Assembly (NCBI RefSeq): GCF_000335475.2
Contig: NZ_ANAH02000018.1
Span: 171,862 to 235,861, forward strand
Source of the DNA: Cystobacter fuscus DSM 2262
GTDB taxonomy: Bacteria > Myxococcota > Myxococcia > Myxococcales > Myxococcaceae
Length of the DNA stretch: 64,000 nt
Direction: 5' to 3'
The position numbers were made by a program, and so were the translations under genes. Shown one piece after another: positions 53,070-61,683 of this stretch. Below the pieces are notes generated by a model, which made no database searches, was not told the origin of the DNA, and worked only from the letters and a program-made list of their open reading frames with translations. Numbering within the stretch: the first letter of the stretch is position 1; every line of letters starts with the position of its first letter.

Positions 53070-53788
53070 CGCTTCAGCACCCGGAGCAACTCGGCGAGCT
53101 CGGCCTCCGCCTCCTCGGGCGCGTCCACCGTGTCCGCCACCTCCTCGCGCACCAGCTCCCGGTAGCGCACCCGCGCCCGGTGGAGGAACGTCTTGAGCTG
53201 CGGCAGGGACATGCCGTGCGCCCGCGCCGCGTCGCGGTAGCTCGGCGGCTCGCCGGGACGGAAGAACTGGAGCACCAGGGCGAAGGGGCCCTTGCGCTCG
53301 CCTCCCTCGTACTCCGCCCGGAGCCGCTCCAGGGCCCGCTCCATGACGCTCGAGGCCCATTCCCGCTCGAAGGCCTCGTCCGGACCCCGCGCGTCCTGGG
53401 AGGCGATGCGCTCGGCCAGCTCGAAGTCCAGGGGCAGCGCGGCGACCCCACCGCCCCGTCGGGCGGCGCTCTCGCGCTCGTGCCGGTGGGACAGGTGATT
53501 GCGCGCCGCGGTCAGCAGGTAGCCGCGCAGCCGGCCCTTCTCGGGGTCGAGCCGTTCGAGGAAGCCGTGCTCCAACAGCCGCAGGAGCAGCTCCTGCACC
53601 GCGTCGCGCGCGGCCTCGGTGTCCAGGCCTTGGCGGCGCATGTAGACGTAGAGCGGGCGCCAGTAGGTGCCCAGCAGCGACTCGAGCGCCGCGCGGCGCG
53701 CCTCCGGCGAAGCCCGTGCCGAGCGGATGAGGGTCCAGCGCGTGGGAGGAAAGAGCCCAGGCCCCGCGTCTCGTGCGTCCGCGTCCAT
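53066..53788 (-). CDS. ECF-type RNA polymerase sigma factor, kinase-linked
   Basis: The 240-residue protein has sigma region 2 (TYWRPLYVYMRRQGLDTEAA, DAVQELLLRLLEHGFLERLD, GYLLTAARNHLSHRHERES) and a longer than usual linker. Region 4 is SYRDAARAHGMSLPQLKTFL and HRARVRYRELVREE. It starts the operon with the Ser/Thr kinase. No zinc anti-sigma factor is nearby, which agrees with control by the kinase. An ECF-like promoter for its own operon was not identified. Confidence 0.92.
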   Translation of the reverse strand: MDADARDAGPGLFPPTRWTLIRSARASPEARRAALESLLGTYWRPLYVYMRRQGLDTEAARDAVQELLLRLLEHGFLERLDPEKGRLRGYLLTAARNHLSHRHERESAARRGGGVAALPLDFELAERIASQDARGPDEAFEREWASSVMERALERLRAEYEGGERKGPFALVLQFFRPGEPPSYRDAARAHGMSLPQLKTFLHRARVRYRELVREEVADTVDAPEEAEAELAELLRVLKR

Positions 53789-54060
53789 GGGGTGGGTTCT
53801 AGCCCAACTCCGTGTCCTCCTTCGCGCACGGACACGGGTCCGCTCCCGGCGGGCTGCTCCTATCGCCTCCCGAGCCCAAGAGGTGGAGTCGTGGCGGGCC
53901 GGCTCGCCGCATCACGAGGCCGCCTCACGGCATCCTCCTGTGCACCCCCTCACGACTCCCCTACGGTGGTTCTCGCGAACCGGAGAACACCGGTGTGCCC
54001 ATGTCGCCGGAGACGGCCCATGGTGTCCCCATGTTCCATCCTCACGAGGAGAATCATCAC

Positions 54061-54597
54061 ATGAACCGTCGAATGGGTTTGCTCTGCTTCATGGTGTTCG
54101 CCACGGCCTGCGGTCCTGAGTCCGAACCCGCCGCGAACAGGACGGGCGAGGAACTCCCGGCCTCCGAGATGAAGACCCAGGTCAGCCAGCTCGCCGACCC
54201 ACCTGTCATCACGTTCTGGGAGAACAATGGTTGTCAGGCGGATCAGGTCGGCTGGTACCTCTATAACGGCACGCCGACGATCATGCCCAACAGCAGCGGT
54301 TCGGGTTGGTCCAATGACGAGGCCAGGTCCCTGATGCTGTTCAGGGCGCCGGCGGGAATGATCATCCGGGTCTACGACAGCGGCTCCGGCTCCCATGGCG
54401 ATGACTGGGCGGAGATCCGCATCAAGCAATACGCGGATCAGCTCTGCATCCCTTCCTTCGAGGACGTGATGGACAACGCCGCCTACTCGCTGCGCTTCTG
54501 CCATTACAACGGCCTCGATGGGAAGGTCTCCCAGGCGAGGGCTCAGAACTATGAGTTCAACGGCTCCACCTGCAATGGCACGTGGATTCCCTGGTAG
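54061..54597 (+). CDS. lipoprotein with a beta/gamma-crystallin-like region
   Basis: The 178-residue product starts MNRRMGLLCFMVFATACGPE with GAGGAG upstream; the lipobox is FATAC. The rest is a compact beta-rich region with Trp, Gly and Asn (FWENNGCQADQVGWYLYNG; IIRVYDSGSGSHGDDWAEIR; IPSFEDVMDNAAYSLRFCHY), which resembles crystallin-type or Ca-binding beta-sandwich repeats. No family is certain. The stop codon abuts the stop of the convergent LytTR gene. Confidence 0.7.
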   Translation: MNRRMGLLCFMVFATACGPESEPAANRTGEELPASEMKTQVSQLADPPVITFWENNGCQADQVGWYLYNGTPTIMPNSSGSGWSNDEARSLMLFRAPAGMIIRVYDSGSGSHGDDWAEIRIKQYADQLCIPSFEDVMDNAAYSLRFCHYNGLDGKVSQARAQNYEFNGSTCNGTWIPW

Positions 54598-55479
54598 TCA
54601 CGCGCGACTCCGAGCACGGCCCAGCAGGACATCCACCCGTTGGCGGTAGCTCCTGCTGAGCTTGAGACACGTGCCATCCCGCAGGATGACCTGGTACTCG
54701 CCGTGGAAGAGGGGGCGCATCTCCCGCACCCGGTGGGCGTTGACGATGGTCGAGCGGTGGATGCGCACGAACTGGTGGGGATCCAATCGCCCCTCCAGCT
54801 CTCGGAGGGACTGGCGGAGCAGGTGCGTCCGTCCCTCCGAGTGCACCTGGACGTAGTAGTCCTCGGCCTCCATCCAGTCCACCTCTCCCACGGGAAGGAA
54901 GGCCACCCGGCCGACCTCCTTGAGCACCAGCCGCTCCAGATAGTGCGGCGCGGAGGGCGGTGGCACCAGGGAGGGGGCGGCGAGCGCCGCCCCGGAGGTC
55001 ATGCCCAGGAGTCCCACGAGCTGGCGCGCCAGCACCTGGATCCGCTCGCCCCGGACGTGCTCCTTGGCGCGGGCCAGCACCCGGGTGAAGCGCTCGTCCT
55101 CGATGGGTTTGAGGAGATAATCGAGCGCATGCACCTCGAAGGCCTTGAGAGCATGGGTGGCAGTCGCGGTGACGAAGATGATGGCGCCCGTGCGCTCGGA
55201 ACCCGCTTCCCGCAGCACCTGGAAGCCATCCATGCCCGAGATCTCCACATCGAGGAAGATGACATCAATGGGGTGTTGGCGCAGGAGCCGGAGAGCTTCG
55301 GGACCACTGGCACACAGGCCCACCAGCTCCACCTCGGGATCCGCGGCCAGCCGCAGCCCCAGTCCCTGGCGGGTCGCACGCTCCGGATCCACCAGCAGGA
55401 CCCGGATGGGCGCGGGATCCCTGGGTAACTGCCCCAGGATGTCGCCACGTTGTTTCAGTGCCTCCACGGAAAGAGCCAT
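54598..55479 (-). CDS. LytTR-type response regulator
   Basis: The 293-residue regulator has a CheY-like receiver: RVLLVDPERATRQGL with the acidic pocket reduced to Asp, IDVIFLDVEISGMDGFQVLR with the phospho-Asp near residue 77, and DYLLKPIEDERF with the conserved Lys-Pro. A linker leads to a LytTR DNA-binding domain (VDWMEAEDYYVQVHSEGRTH; FVRIHRSTIVNAHRVREM). It would control genes with paired 9-bp direct repeats. No histidine kinase is next to it, so the partner is distant or it is an orphan. Confidence 0.93.
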   Translation of the reverse strand: MALSVEALKQRGDILGQLPRDPAPIRVLLVDPERATRQGLGLRLAADPEVELVGLCASGPEALRLLRQHPIDVIFLDVEISGMDGFQVLREAGSERTGAIIFVTATATHALKAFEVHALDYLLKPIEDERFTRVLARAKEHVRGERIQVLARQLVGLLGMTSGAALAAPSLVPPPSAPHYLERLVLKEVGRVAFLPVGEVDWMEAEDYYVQVHSEGRTHLLRQSLRELEGRLDPHQFVRIHRSTIVNAHRVREMRPLFHGEYQVILRDGTCLKLSRSYRQRVDVLLGRARSRA

Positions 55480-55810
55480 GCACGCCTCCTCGAATCGGGA
55501 TTGGGCGGGTTGCTCTACGCGGACCGCGTGATGGGGGCGTGACGGTCGGGGCCCAGGGAAGGTCGGAACGTGAGCCCCCTCCGGTGAGCGTTTCTAGAAT
55601 CTTCTCGACACATCAACCAGTCCTAATTCTGGAACAACCGCCTATAAAGGATTCCCCCATAGCCAGGAGGAAGAGGGATGAGGGCCTCGTGGAGGGTGAG
55701 GGAGGGGGCCCCTTGCCAGAGACGGCCAGAGACGGTGTCAAAGGACCCGAAAAGAGGGACTTGCGCGAGAACGGAGGACTTGGAGCTGGCCCACGAAGTG
55801 CATCTGGCTC
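55480..55810. other. intergenic region with a minus-strand relic
   Basis: No complete gene is seen. A minus-strand frame reads FDTVSGRLWQGAPSLTLHEA then LPPGYGGILYRRLFQN and stops near 55620. It has no start and may be the tail of a lost gene. Its FDTVSG codons contain the 16-mer shared with 47431-47446. Confidence 0.35.
55729..55744 (+). repeat. recurring 16-mer GAGACGGTGTCAAAGG
   Basis: The same 16 bases occur at 47431-47446. Near copies are at 59462-59477 (14 of 16 match) and 63955-63968 (the last 14 bases). All four are in one orientation, and on the minus strand they encode FDTV or FDTI. It may be a protein motif retained in relics or a dispersed DNA element. Confidence 0.6.
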
Positions 55811-56152
55811 ATGCAGAGCGAGGGCGTACGTGGTCTGACCGGTTGCCCCACCCAGGTGCGATTCCGGACCAGACACGCTCCTGACCTGCGGGACATCCAG
55901 CTCGAAATCCACGGTCGATTCCACCCGGACTGTCTACCGCCTCCGAACCCTCCGTGCCCCACCTGTGGTGTCGCCATGGGCTCCAGCGTCCCAGACCCGT
56001 ATTGTCTCGACGCTGCCTCACTGCCGCGGCATGTGGACATCTTCCGGCTGGCCGACGCCTCGACGCGCATCATTGCCAACGAGCGCCTGGTGGACGCGGT
56101 ACGCCGCCTGGAACTGGATGGGGTCGTCTTCAAGGAGCTGGAGGCCCGCTGA
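55811..56152 (+). pseudogene. truncated SitI6-type double-CXXCG immunity gene
   Basis: The frame resembles the C-terminal half of the SitI6/double-CXXCG family: EGVRGLTGCPTQVRFRTRHA, LEIHGRFHPDCLPPPNPPCP with the second CxxCG (CPTCG), then LDAASLPRHVDIFRL and DAVRRLELDGVVFKEL. Full family members are about 230 residues and have an N-terminal CXXCG block that is missing here. There is no ribosome site at the first ATG. The gene is a 5'-truncated relic of an immunity gene that protects against a Sit-type swarm-inhibition toxin. Confidence 0.78.
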
Positions 56153-56317
56153 GCCCGACACTGGGCCACACCCACCGAGTATGTGTCCAAGGAGGATGGG
56201 AGGCGTGGCTCGTTCAGGCTTGGATGCGGCTGTCAGCCGCACAGGCGAAGCGCTTTCGTGCTACGCTCCATGCATTGACGTCAGGTCGATGAAGGCGCCT
56301 ACCAATGGGGGGTTGCG

Positions 56318-57577
56318 ATGAGCGGCAAGAAGGGGTCTGCTTCGGGTGACCGTTCTTCATATCCTTGGATTGGGAGGGCTCTCCCCAGTAGCGCGGTGCT
56401 CCGCGAGAAACCCGTCAAGAATCCCCGCGCGACCTATACTGGAAGAATCATTGACATCCCCCAAGACACCATCGTCACGGTAAGTGGTTGCGAGCAGGGC
56501 TGGCTCCAGCTCGAGGCGAACGTAGGCGGCAAGCCGTACAAGGGCTACGTGTCCCAGGAGTTGATCCAATATGTCTCCCCGAAGTTCAATGCTTCAACGA
56601 ACAGCGTGGCCCAGTACAGGGCCTTCGTGAAGTCGGGGTTCTGGCCCTTGGCTGTTGGCCCTCTGACCACCTTCAGCGAGACGGATCGTCAGACCTTGCT
56701 CAAGGAGCTGAATTCCGCCCAACTGGCTCAGATGATGAACGCGGTGCTCCTGACCATGCCAGCCCTCGACGTCAGTCTCCGGCCTGGCTTCCTCTTCCAG
56801 CCCAGCGCCCTCGCGCGCGTCACCAAGACGATCACCGATTTGGATCCCACCGCGGCCACCGCGGGAAAGCGTTGGGCTGCCGCCAAGGTGAAGCGATTGG
56901 AGGTCGGGGCCAATGCCACGGTGTCCGTGGTCTCTCGTGCCGCCTGGGGCGCCCTTGCGCGCAAGCAGGACAAGGACTGGTATGAGTATCCCACTGGTGC
57001 GCCTCTGCCTCTCACCAACATCGTCGTCCACCATACGACGGACTCGCTCAAACAGACGGTCAAGGAGCTACAAGTCAAGGAGATGAAGGACGGCTACTCC
57101 GACATGCCCTATCACTTCGTGATCACCTCGGACGGCACTATCAATGAGGGCCGCATCATTGGGGCCATGGGGGCGCACGCGGGGCAGTTCGAGGGGAACA
57201 AAGACAAGAAGAAGGACCCCGATTACGGCTCGATCGGGATTGTCTTGTGCGGCGATTTCGAGAACAGGTGGGAGAACGGCTGGAATCCGGACAAACCCAC
57301 GGCGCGACAACTCGAGAGCCTTCAGCGGCTGCTAAACCACCTCGTTCTCGAGTACAAGATCGATTCGAACAGGATCTTGCGGCACTCCGAGGTCAAGCGG
57401 GATGGCGCTCCCAAGGTGTGTCCGGGCGCGAACCTGAGCCTCTACATCGACTCCATGAAAAAGAAGGCCCGTGACTTCCTCGTGGAGATAGAGGCGGCCG
57501 AGAAGGAGCTCAAGACCGCCGAGCACCTCGCCCTCCACCTGCCGCCGAGCCCGAACAGGGTGTTCAGGGGGCACTGA
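56318..57577 (+). CDS. SH3-like plus PGRP/Amidase_2 peptidoglycan amidase
   Basis: The 419-residue enzyme has no signal peptide. Residues 30-95 form an SH3-like module (TYTGRIIDIPQDTIVTVSGC, ending GYVSQELIQYV). A helical linker leads to the Amidase_2/PGRP domain from about residue 205: SRAAWGALARKQ, TNIVVHHTTDSLK with the zinc His, MPYHFVITSDGTINEGR, GAHAGQ and RHSEVKRDGAPKVCPG with the second zinc His and Cys. It would cleave the amide between MurNAc and L-Ala. Without an export signal it may be a delivered effector or reach the wall by lysis. It overlaps tail-to-tail with a membrane-anchored gene. Confidence 0.88.
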   Translation: MSGKKGSASGDRSSYPWIGRALPSSAVLREKPVKNPRATYTGRIIDIPQDTIVTVSGCEQGWLQLEANVGGKPYKGYVSQELIQYVSPKFNASTNSVAQYRAFVKSGFWPLAVGPLTTFSETDRQTLLKELNSAQLAQMMNAVLLTMPALDVSLRPGFLFQPSALARVTKTITDLDPTAATAGKRWAAAKVKRLEVGANATVSVVSRAAWGALARKQDKDWYEYPTGAPLPLTNIVVHHTTDSLKQTVKELQVKEMKDGYSDMPYHFVITSDGTINEGRIIGAMGAHAGQFEGNKDKKKDPDYGSIGIVLCGDFENRWENGWNPDKPTARQLESLQRLLNHLVLEYKIDSNRILRHSEVKRDGAPKVCPGANLSLYIDSMKKKARDFLVEIEAAEKELKTAEHLALHLPPSPNRVFRGH

Positions 57578-58226
57578 AGACCCGCTGACCGTCCGGATTC
57601 TGGAGGCTCATGGACGTCCCGCCTCGACCCGCGGTGACATCGACCTGAACCCGTTTCTGCTCGTCCCAGAAGAGCAGCTCGGAGAGCTCCGAGTCGTCGT
57701 GCTGGTTGTAGCGCAGGTGGATCCTCGGCACGCGGCCGTTCAAGACGACCAGCCCGCGAGACTCCTGCGAATGATAGAGCGCGAGTCCCGGCGTGCCCTG
57801 CGACTGATAGAGGGCCACGCCACTGTCCTGACTGGATGCGCCCATCCCAATCCTGGCCACCCCCGTCTCATCATGAAGGGTGAACGTGGCTTTCCGACGC
57901 TCTTTCGGCGCGCCGGGGAGCGCGGCGACCTCGAGCGTGGCCCAGGGCTTTCCATCCGGATGCGTGAACACCAGCCGGGGTTCCTGTGAGTCCGAAGCAA
58001 GTTCCAACTCCACCCTCGCTCGGCCCGCTCCGTCCACGAGGACGAGTCGGCTCACGCGCAACTCGCCTGGGGTCCCCCCGGGGGCTCGCGACAGTGCGAG
58101 GCCCGCCCCCAGAACGAGAAGAGGTCCTGCGAGGGCCAGTCCCAGCACCCAGCGTACCTGCCGACGCAATCGTTGCTGCTCATGTTCAAGCGACTCGAGC
58201 CTCGAGGGGGTTTCGATCATGCTCAT
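57564..58226 (-). CDS. membrane-anchored repeat protein opposite the amidase gene
   Basis: The 220-residue product starts MSMIETPSRLESLEHEQQRL with GGGAG upstream. It has a coiled-coil-like start, one membrane helix (WVLGLALAGPLLVLGAGLAL) and a periplasmic part built of short beta repeats (LYQSQGTPGLALYHSQESRG; VVLNGRVPRIHLRYN). I do not recognise the family. Its stop lies inside the amidase gene, so the two share 14 bases at their ends. A periplasmic immunity role toward the amidase is possible but unproven. Confidence 0.6.
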   Translation of the reverse strand: MSMIETPSRLESLEHEQQRLRRQVRWVLGLALAGPLLVLGAGLALSRAPGGTPGELRVSRLVLVDGAGRARVELELASDSQEPRLVFTHPDGKPWATLEVAALPGAPKERRKATFTLHDETGVARIGMGASSQDSGVALYQSQGTPGLALYHSQESRGLVVLNGRVPRIHLRYNQHDDSELSELLFWDEQKRVQVDVTAGRGGTSMSLQNPDGQRVFSAP

Positions 58227-58312
58227 TGCACGCTCCCGCAGCCAGCATGCCTCAGGGAGGCCCTTCTCCCAACCGGGTAAAAGGAAAAGAGCGTCAGACT
58301 CGCTCCTGTGTC

Positions 58313-59157
58313 CTTCCGTCAAGGCTCGGCGGATTGTGGCAGCCGCTGGGGCTTGGCGACGGGCAGGTAGCACTTGCCCTGGTACTCGGCCTGATCGCTG
58401 AAGCAAGGAGGCTTTTGAGCGAGTTCCACCCAACAGCCGCCCTTGATTTCCACCGCGCCCTTGTTGGTCTTGCAGGGGGGCACGGCCTGATTGCGAAAGG
58501 GTTTGGCGGGCAGGGGGTAGGTGAGGGCCACCGGGTCGGACGCCTCCAGGTCGACGAGGGACGAGGCTTCCTCCTGGGAGAAGACGTCGGGTGTCTCCTC
58601 CACGGGAGGAGGGAGAGGCTCGGAGAGACTCGTCAGGAGCCAGAAGCCCAGACCCAGCCCGAGGCCCGTCCAGTTCGTGACGGTGTGCCCCGGGCTCCGG
58701 CGTGAGCTGGGTGGGACTGGTGGGAGCGACAGGCCCGAGGCGAGGTGGTCCCGCAGACGGGGACTGTCCTCTACTCGTGTGACGGCGGCGGTGGTGAGCA
58801 CGAGGAGGTCCGCCAGTTCCGAGACGGGCACGGACGCGGGTGACTCCTCCACCCTCAGTGTCACCGAGACCGGATGCGGCTCGCACAGGAGGGTCACCCG
58901 CCAGGGCCCCTCGGGTTGCCAGTCCACGCGGTCCGTGGGCAGCAGTTGCAAGGCCGGCCGCCCTGTCTCCACGTCCCACGCGTCGTGGAGGCGGCCCAGG
59001 CCGGGCCCCACCTCGTCGTAGGCCGCGCCCCGTTCGAACCGCCCCCGTCCACCGTCCTTTCCATTCTGGTCATTCGCCACGTGCGCGCCCTCTCCAGTCA
59101 GCGGAACGGATTTGACCCAACAAGTCAAGGTGAAGTACAGGTCCTGTCGAGTGGTTG
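58313..59157 (-). repeat. 845-bp duplicated segment, copy 1
   Basis: The whole of copy 1 and about 75 bases of its upstream region match 60518-61362 at roughly 95 percent, with no gaps noticed. The duplicated unit includes the promoter-proximal leader. The bases outside the matched part differ, so the duplication has clear ends near these coordinates. Confidence 0.85.
58319..59080 (-). CDS. Cys-rich membrane protein, copy 1 of a tandem duplication
   Basis: I start at the GTG giving VANDQNGKDGG, with GGAGAGG upstream; no ATG fits. The 253-residue product has an N-terminal region (LGRLHDAWDVETGRPALQLL, PTDRVDW) that looks like the N-lobe stump of a kinase-type domain, then one membrane helix (TGLGLGLGFWLLTSL). 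A C-terminal region with conserved Cys follows (VPPCKTNKGAVEIKGGCWVE; PPCFSDQAEYQGKCYLPV). The function is unknown. A near-identical copy of equal length lies 2205 bases downstream on the same strand. Confidence 0.75.
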   Translation of the reverse strand: MANDQNGKDGGRGRFERGAAYDEVGPGLGRLHDAWDVETGRPALQLLPTDRVDWQPEGPWRVTLLCEPHPVSVTLRVEESPASVPVSELADLLVLTTAAVTRVEDSPRLRDHLASGLSLPPVPPSSRRSPGHTVTNWTGLGLGLGFWLLTSLSEPLPPPVEETPDVFSQEEASSLVDLEASDPVALTYPLPAKPFRNQAVPPCKTNKGAVEIKGGCWVELAQKPPCFSDQAEYQGKCYLPVAKPQRLPQSAEP

Positions 59158-59225
59158 TGGGTCCGTTTCGGACGGAGAGGCACCCGGCAGGAGCGGTGGG
59201 TGAGAGCGAGAGACGCGTGGTGTTC

Positions 59226-59474
59226 TCAGCGCACTGGGAGCGGCGCGAAGACGAGGCCATCCAGCCCCAAGCGTTGACAGGCTTCGACGAAGCGCTTGGT
59301 GCAGACCACCACCGTGGGGAAGTCCTCCAGGCGGAAAAGGTCCAGCTCGGTGGGGAGCGTAGTGGCGTCCAGGAGGAGATCCTTGGAGAGTGGAATGCCA
59401 GCGCTACGTGCTGGCACATGGGGTGAAAGAGGGGCTGGTGGAGAGGCGCGCCGAGTGGCGAGGGATGGTGTCAA
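59226..59474 (-). pseudogene. second truncated SitI6-type relic
   Basis: The frame carries only the C-terminal block of the double-CXXCG family: LDATTLPTELDLFRLEDFPT, VVVCTKRFVEACQRLGLDGL and VFAPLP. Both CXXCG pairs are gone. The first usable codon is TTG and no ribosome site is seen. It lies between the duplicated gene and the chagasin gene. Confidence 0.72.
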
Positions 59475-59773
59475 AGGACTCGTCGGGAAGTTGGCAGGAT
59501 GACCCTACTTGGTGAATTACCGGGGCAGGCCAGTTGCGGAGAGCCGGGAAACAGGTGCATGCTTGACCAATTCATCCAATCAAGCTAGTCTGTCCGGGTA
59601 TACGGGATTTTTTAGTCGGGTTTCGTATGGTTTGAGGCAGGGGCGGGGATGCTGGTAAGCCCTTGAAGTTATTGAGAGCCCAGGGGCAGGGGGATGAAGC
59701 AACCGCGTTCTGTGTCGTCGCGACAATCCTCCATCCTTGTTGTGGTGGTGCACCGAACACGACCGGGGTCGGG
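59475..59773. other. intergenic region before the chagasin gene
   Basis: No gene is seen in this stretch. It is slightly less GC-rich than the surroundings, with a TATACGGGATTTTTTAG run near 59598, and probably holds the promoter of the chagasin-like gene. Confidence 0.35.
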
Positions 59774-60205
59774 ATGAAAAAGGGTTTTCGACATCTTCGA
59801 GTCGCGCTTCCCACGCTCCTGCTGCTGGCCTGTAGCAATCCGCTGGAGGCCAGCGTGGACGAGACGGAGGTCAGCGTGGACGAGACGACGACACGCCCGG
59901 TCAAGCTCCGTGCTGGAGACACCGTCAAGGTCAGCCTCAATGTCCACATGAGTTCGGGCTCGAGTTGGCACCTTGCTGGCGCCACTCCCGTCAACCTGGA
60001 GTTTCTGGGCTCTGAAGTGGCACAGCCCCAGACTCAAGCCCAGAACAGCGCCGCGGGCATGGTCGGACTGCGTGAAGTCCAGGTCTTTCGCTTCAAGGCG
60101 GTGTCCAAAGGGGACGTGAGTCTGGAGTTCAGGAAAGCCAGACCCTGGGAGAAGCAGAACCCCGAGAAGACCTTCAGCGTCCAGCTCGCGGTCGCGGCGA
60201 AATAG
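59774..60205 (+). CDS. chagasin-family (I42) cysteine-protease inhibitor lipoprotein
   Basis: The 143-residue product starts [20 protein letters not shown] with a lipobox LLLAC. The chagasin pattern is present: [13 protein letters not shown] for the first loop (the usual NPTTGYxW region), [13 protein letters not shown] for the Gly-Gly loop and [12 protein letters not shown] for the RPW loop. Chagasins block papain-like (C1A) proteases. Here the gene stands directly before the stump of a C1A protease, so it once guarded the cell against that enzyme. A role in blocking external predatory or host proteases is also possible. Confidence 0.85.
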   Translation: MKKGFRHLRVALPTLLLLACSNPLEASVDETEVSVDETTTRPVKLRAGDTVKVSLNVHMSSGSSWHLAGATPVNLEFLGSEVAQPQTQAQNSAAGMVGLREVQVFRFKAVSKGDVSLEFRKARPWEKQNPEKTFSVQLAVAAK

Positions 60206-60474
60206 CCTGGACGCAGCGGAGTCTACTCTCCAAGGAGTTTCTTCCATCCTACGCGGAGGGCGTGTTCAACCAGGACGAAACAGGGCCGGCCAATCACGCG
60301 GTCGCCATCGTCGGCTGGGACGATGAGAAGGGGGCCTGGCTGGTTCGCAACTCCTGGGGGGTGAAATGGGGATTGAATGGGTACATGTGGATCAAGTACC
60401 AGGTCAATTCCATTGGAACGGATGCGTCGTGGATCCGTGCTGCCTATTCACCCGGCGAAATGTACGCCCGCTGA
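60205..60474 (+). pseudogene. 3' stump of a papain-like (C1A) protease
   Basis: In a frame overlapping the chagasin stop, [20 protein letters not shown] is followed by [20 protein letters not shown], the catalytic His and Asn blocks of C1A peptidases. The end, [16 protein letters not shown], is also typical. The half with the catalytic Cys is missing, and there is no start codon with a ribosome site before it. The gene has lost its 5' half, probably by the deletion that joined it to the chagasin gene. Confidence 0.82.
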
Positions 60475-60517
60475 GTTCGATCACGCCGCATCCATTTTCT
60501 GGCCTTCGGCCTCATGT

Positions 60518-61362
60518 TTTCCGTCAAGGAGTGGCGGATTGCGGCAGCCGCTGGGGTTTGGCGACGGGCAGGTAGCACTTGCCCTGGTACTCGGCCTGAT
60601 CGCTGAAGCAGGGAGGCTTCTGCTCCAATGCCACCCAACAGCCGCCCTTGATTTCCACCGCGCCCTTGTTGGTCTTGCAGGGGGGCACGGCCTGATTGCG
60701 AAAGGGTTTGGCGGGCAGGGGGTAGGTGAGGGCCACCGGGTCGGACGCCTCCAGGTCGAAGAGGGACGAGGCGTCCTCCTGGGAGAAGACGTCGGGTGTC
60801 TCCTCCACGGGAGGAGGGAGGGGCTCGGAGAGACTCGTCAGGAGCCAGAAGCCCAGACCCAGCCCGAGGCCCGTCCAACTCGTGACGGTGTGCCCCGGGC
60901 TCCGGCGTGAGCTGGGTGGGACTGGTGGGAGCGACAGGCCCGAGGCGAGGTGGTCCCGGAGCCGGGGACTGTCCTCCACTCGCGTGACGGCGGCGGTGGT
61001 GAGCACGAGGAGGTCCGCCAGCTCCGAGACGGGCACGGACGCGGGTGTCTCCTCCACCCTCAGTGTCACCGAGGCCGGATGCGGCTCGCACAGCAGGGAC
61101 ACCCGCCAGCGCCCCTCGGGTAGCCAGTCCACGCGGTCCGTGGGCAGCAGTTGCAAGGCCGGCCGCCCTGTCTCCACGTCCCATGCGTCGTGGAGGCGGC
61201 CCAGGCCGGGCCCCACCTCTTCGTAGGCCGCGCCTCGTTCAAACCGCCCCCGCCCACCGTCCTTGCCATTCTGATCATCCGCCACGTGCGCGCCCTCTCC
61301 AGTCAGCGGAACGGATTTGACCCAACAAGTCAAGGTGAAGTACAGGTCCTGTCGAGTGGTTG
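60518..61362 (-). repeat. 845-bp duplicated segment, copy 2
   Basis: This segment matches 58313-59157 in the same orientation. The 1.36 kb between the two copies contains the SitI6 relic, the chagasin gene and the protease stump. Homologous recombination between the copies would delete that block. Confidence 0.85.
60524..61285 (-). CDS. Cys-rich membrane protein, copy 2 of a tandem duplication
   Basis: This 253-residue copy starts at a GTG (61283-61285) with GGAGAGG upstream, as in copy 1. It differs by about a dozen substitutions such as TSWTG for TNWTG and VALEQ for VELAQ. The frame is intact, and many changes are synonymous or conservative, so both copies may be under selection. The membrane helix (TGLGLGLGFWLLTSL) and the C-terminal Cys pattern are unchanged. 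Confidence 0.75.
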   Translation of the reverse strand: MADDQNGKDGGRGRFERGAAYEEVGPGLGRLHDAWDVETGRPALQLLPTDRVDWLPEGRWRVSLLCEPHPASVTLRVEETPASVPVSELADLLVLTTAAVTRVEDSPRLRDHLASGLSLPPVPPSSRRSPGHTVTSWTGLGLGLGFWLLTSLSEPLPPPVEETPDVFSQEDASSLFDLEASDPVALTYPLPAKPFRNQAVPPCKTNKGAVEIKGGCWVALEQKPPCFSDQAEYQGKCYLPVAKPQRLPQSATP

Positions 61363-61404
61363 AGGGTCTGCTCCCCCAGGACGCACCGCACCAGGAGTTC
61401 CACC

Positions 61405-61683
61405 ATGCCCAGGCGCTATTTCAGGCTGATGGATGATGTCAGCGTTCCCGGACGATGGGAGTTGGGTGTCCCCGTGGATCAGCAGGGGAGGGAAGTGGAG
61501 GAGCCCTGGATGTTCAAGAACGGGGTCGCTGTGCGCGAGGAGGCCCAGAATGACGCGGAGGCCACTGTGGACCGGGTGGCGCTGACCTTCAAAACGGTTC
61601 TTTTCAAGACATCAGTGCGCGGGCGATGCGGACAGCGCACACCCCCAAGACCCCCAGGTTCTGGAGCCAGACCCCTACCGTGA
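61405..61683 (+). pseudogene. truncated Imm11-type (DUF1629) immunity gene
   Basis: The frame starts MPRRYFRLMDDVSVPGRWEL after CAGGAG and continues GVPVDQQGREVEEPWMFKNG, the N-terminus of the myxobacterial Imm11/DUF1629 type. After about residue 70 the sequence changes to unrelated Arg/Pro-rich residues that overlap the opposite-strand membrane gene. Normal members are near 190 residues. The gene is a 3'-truncated relic. Confidence 0.72.

Noticed and set aside
58313..61362. The duplicated 845-bp segment as an insertion sequence
   Set aside because: It encodes no transposase, and no terminal inverted repeats or target duplications were seen.
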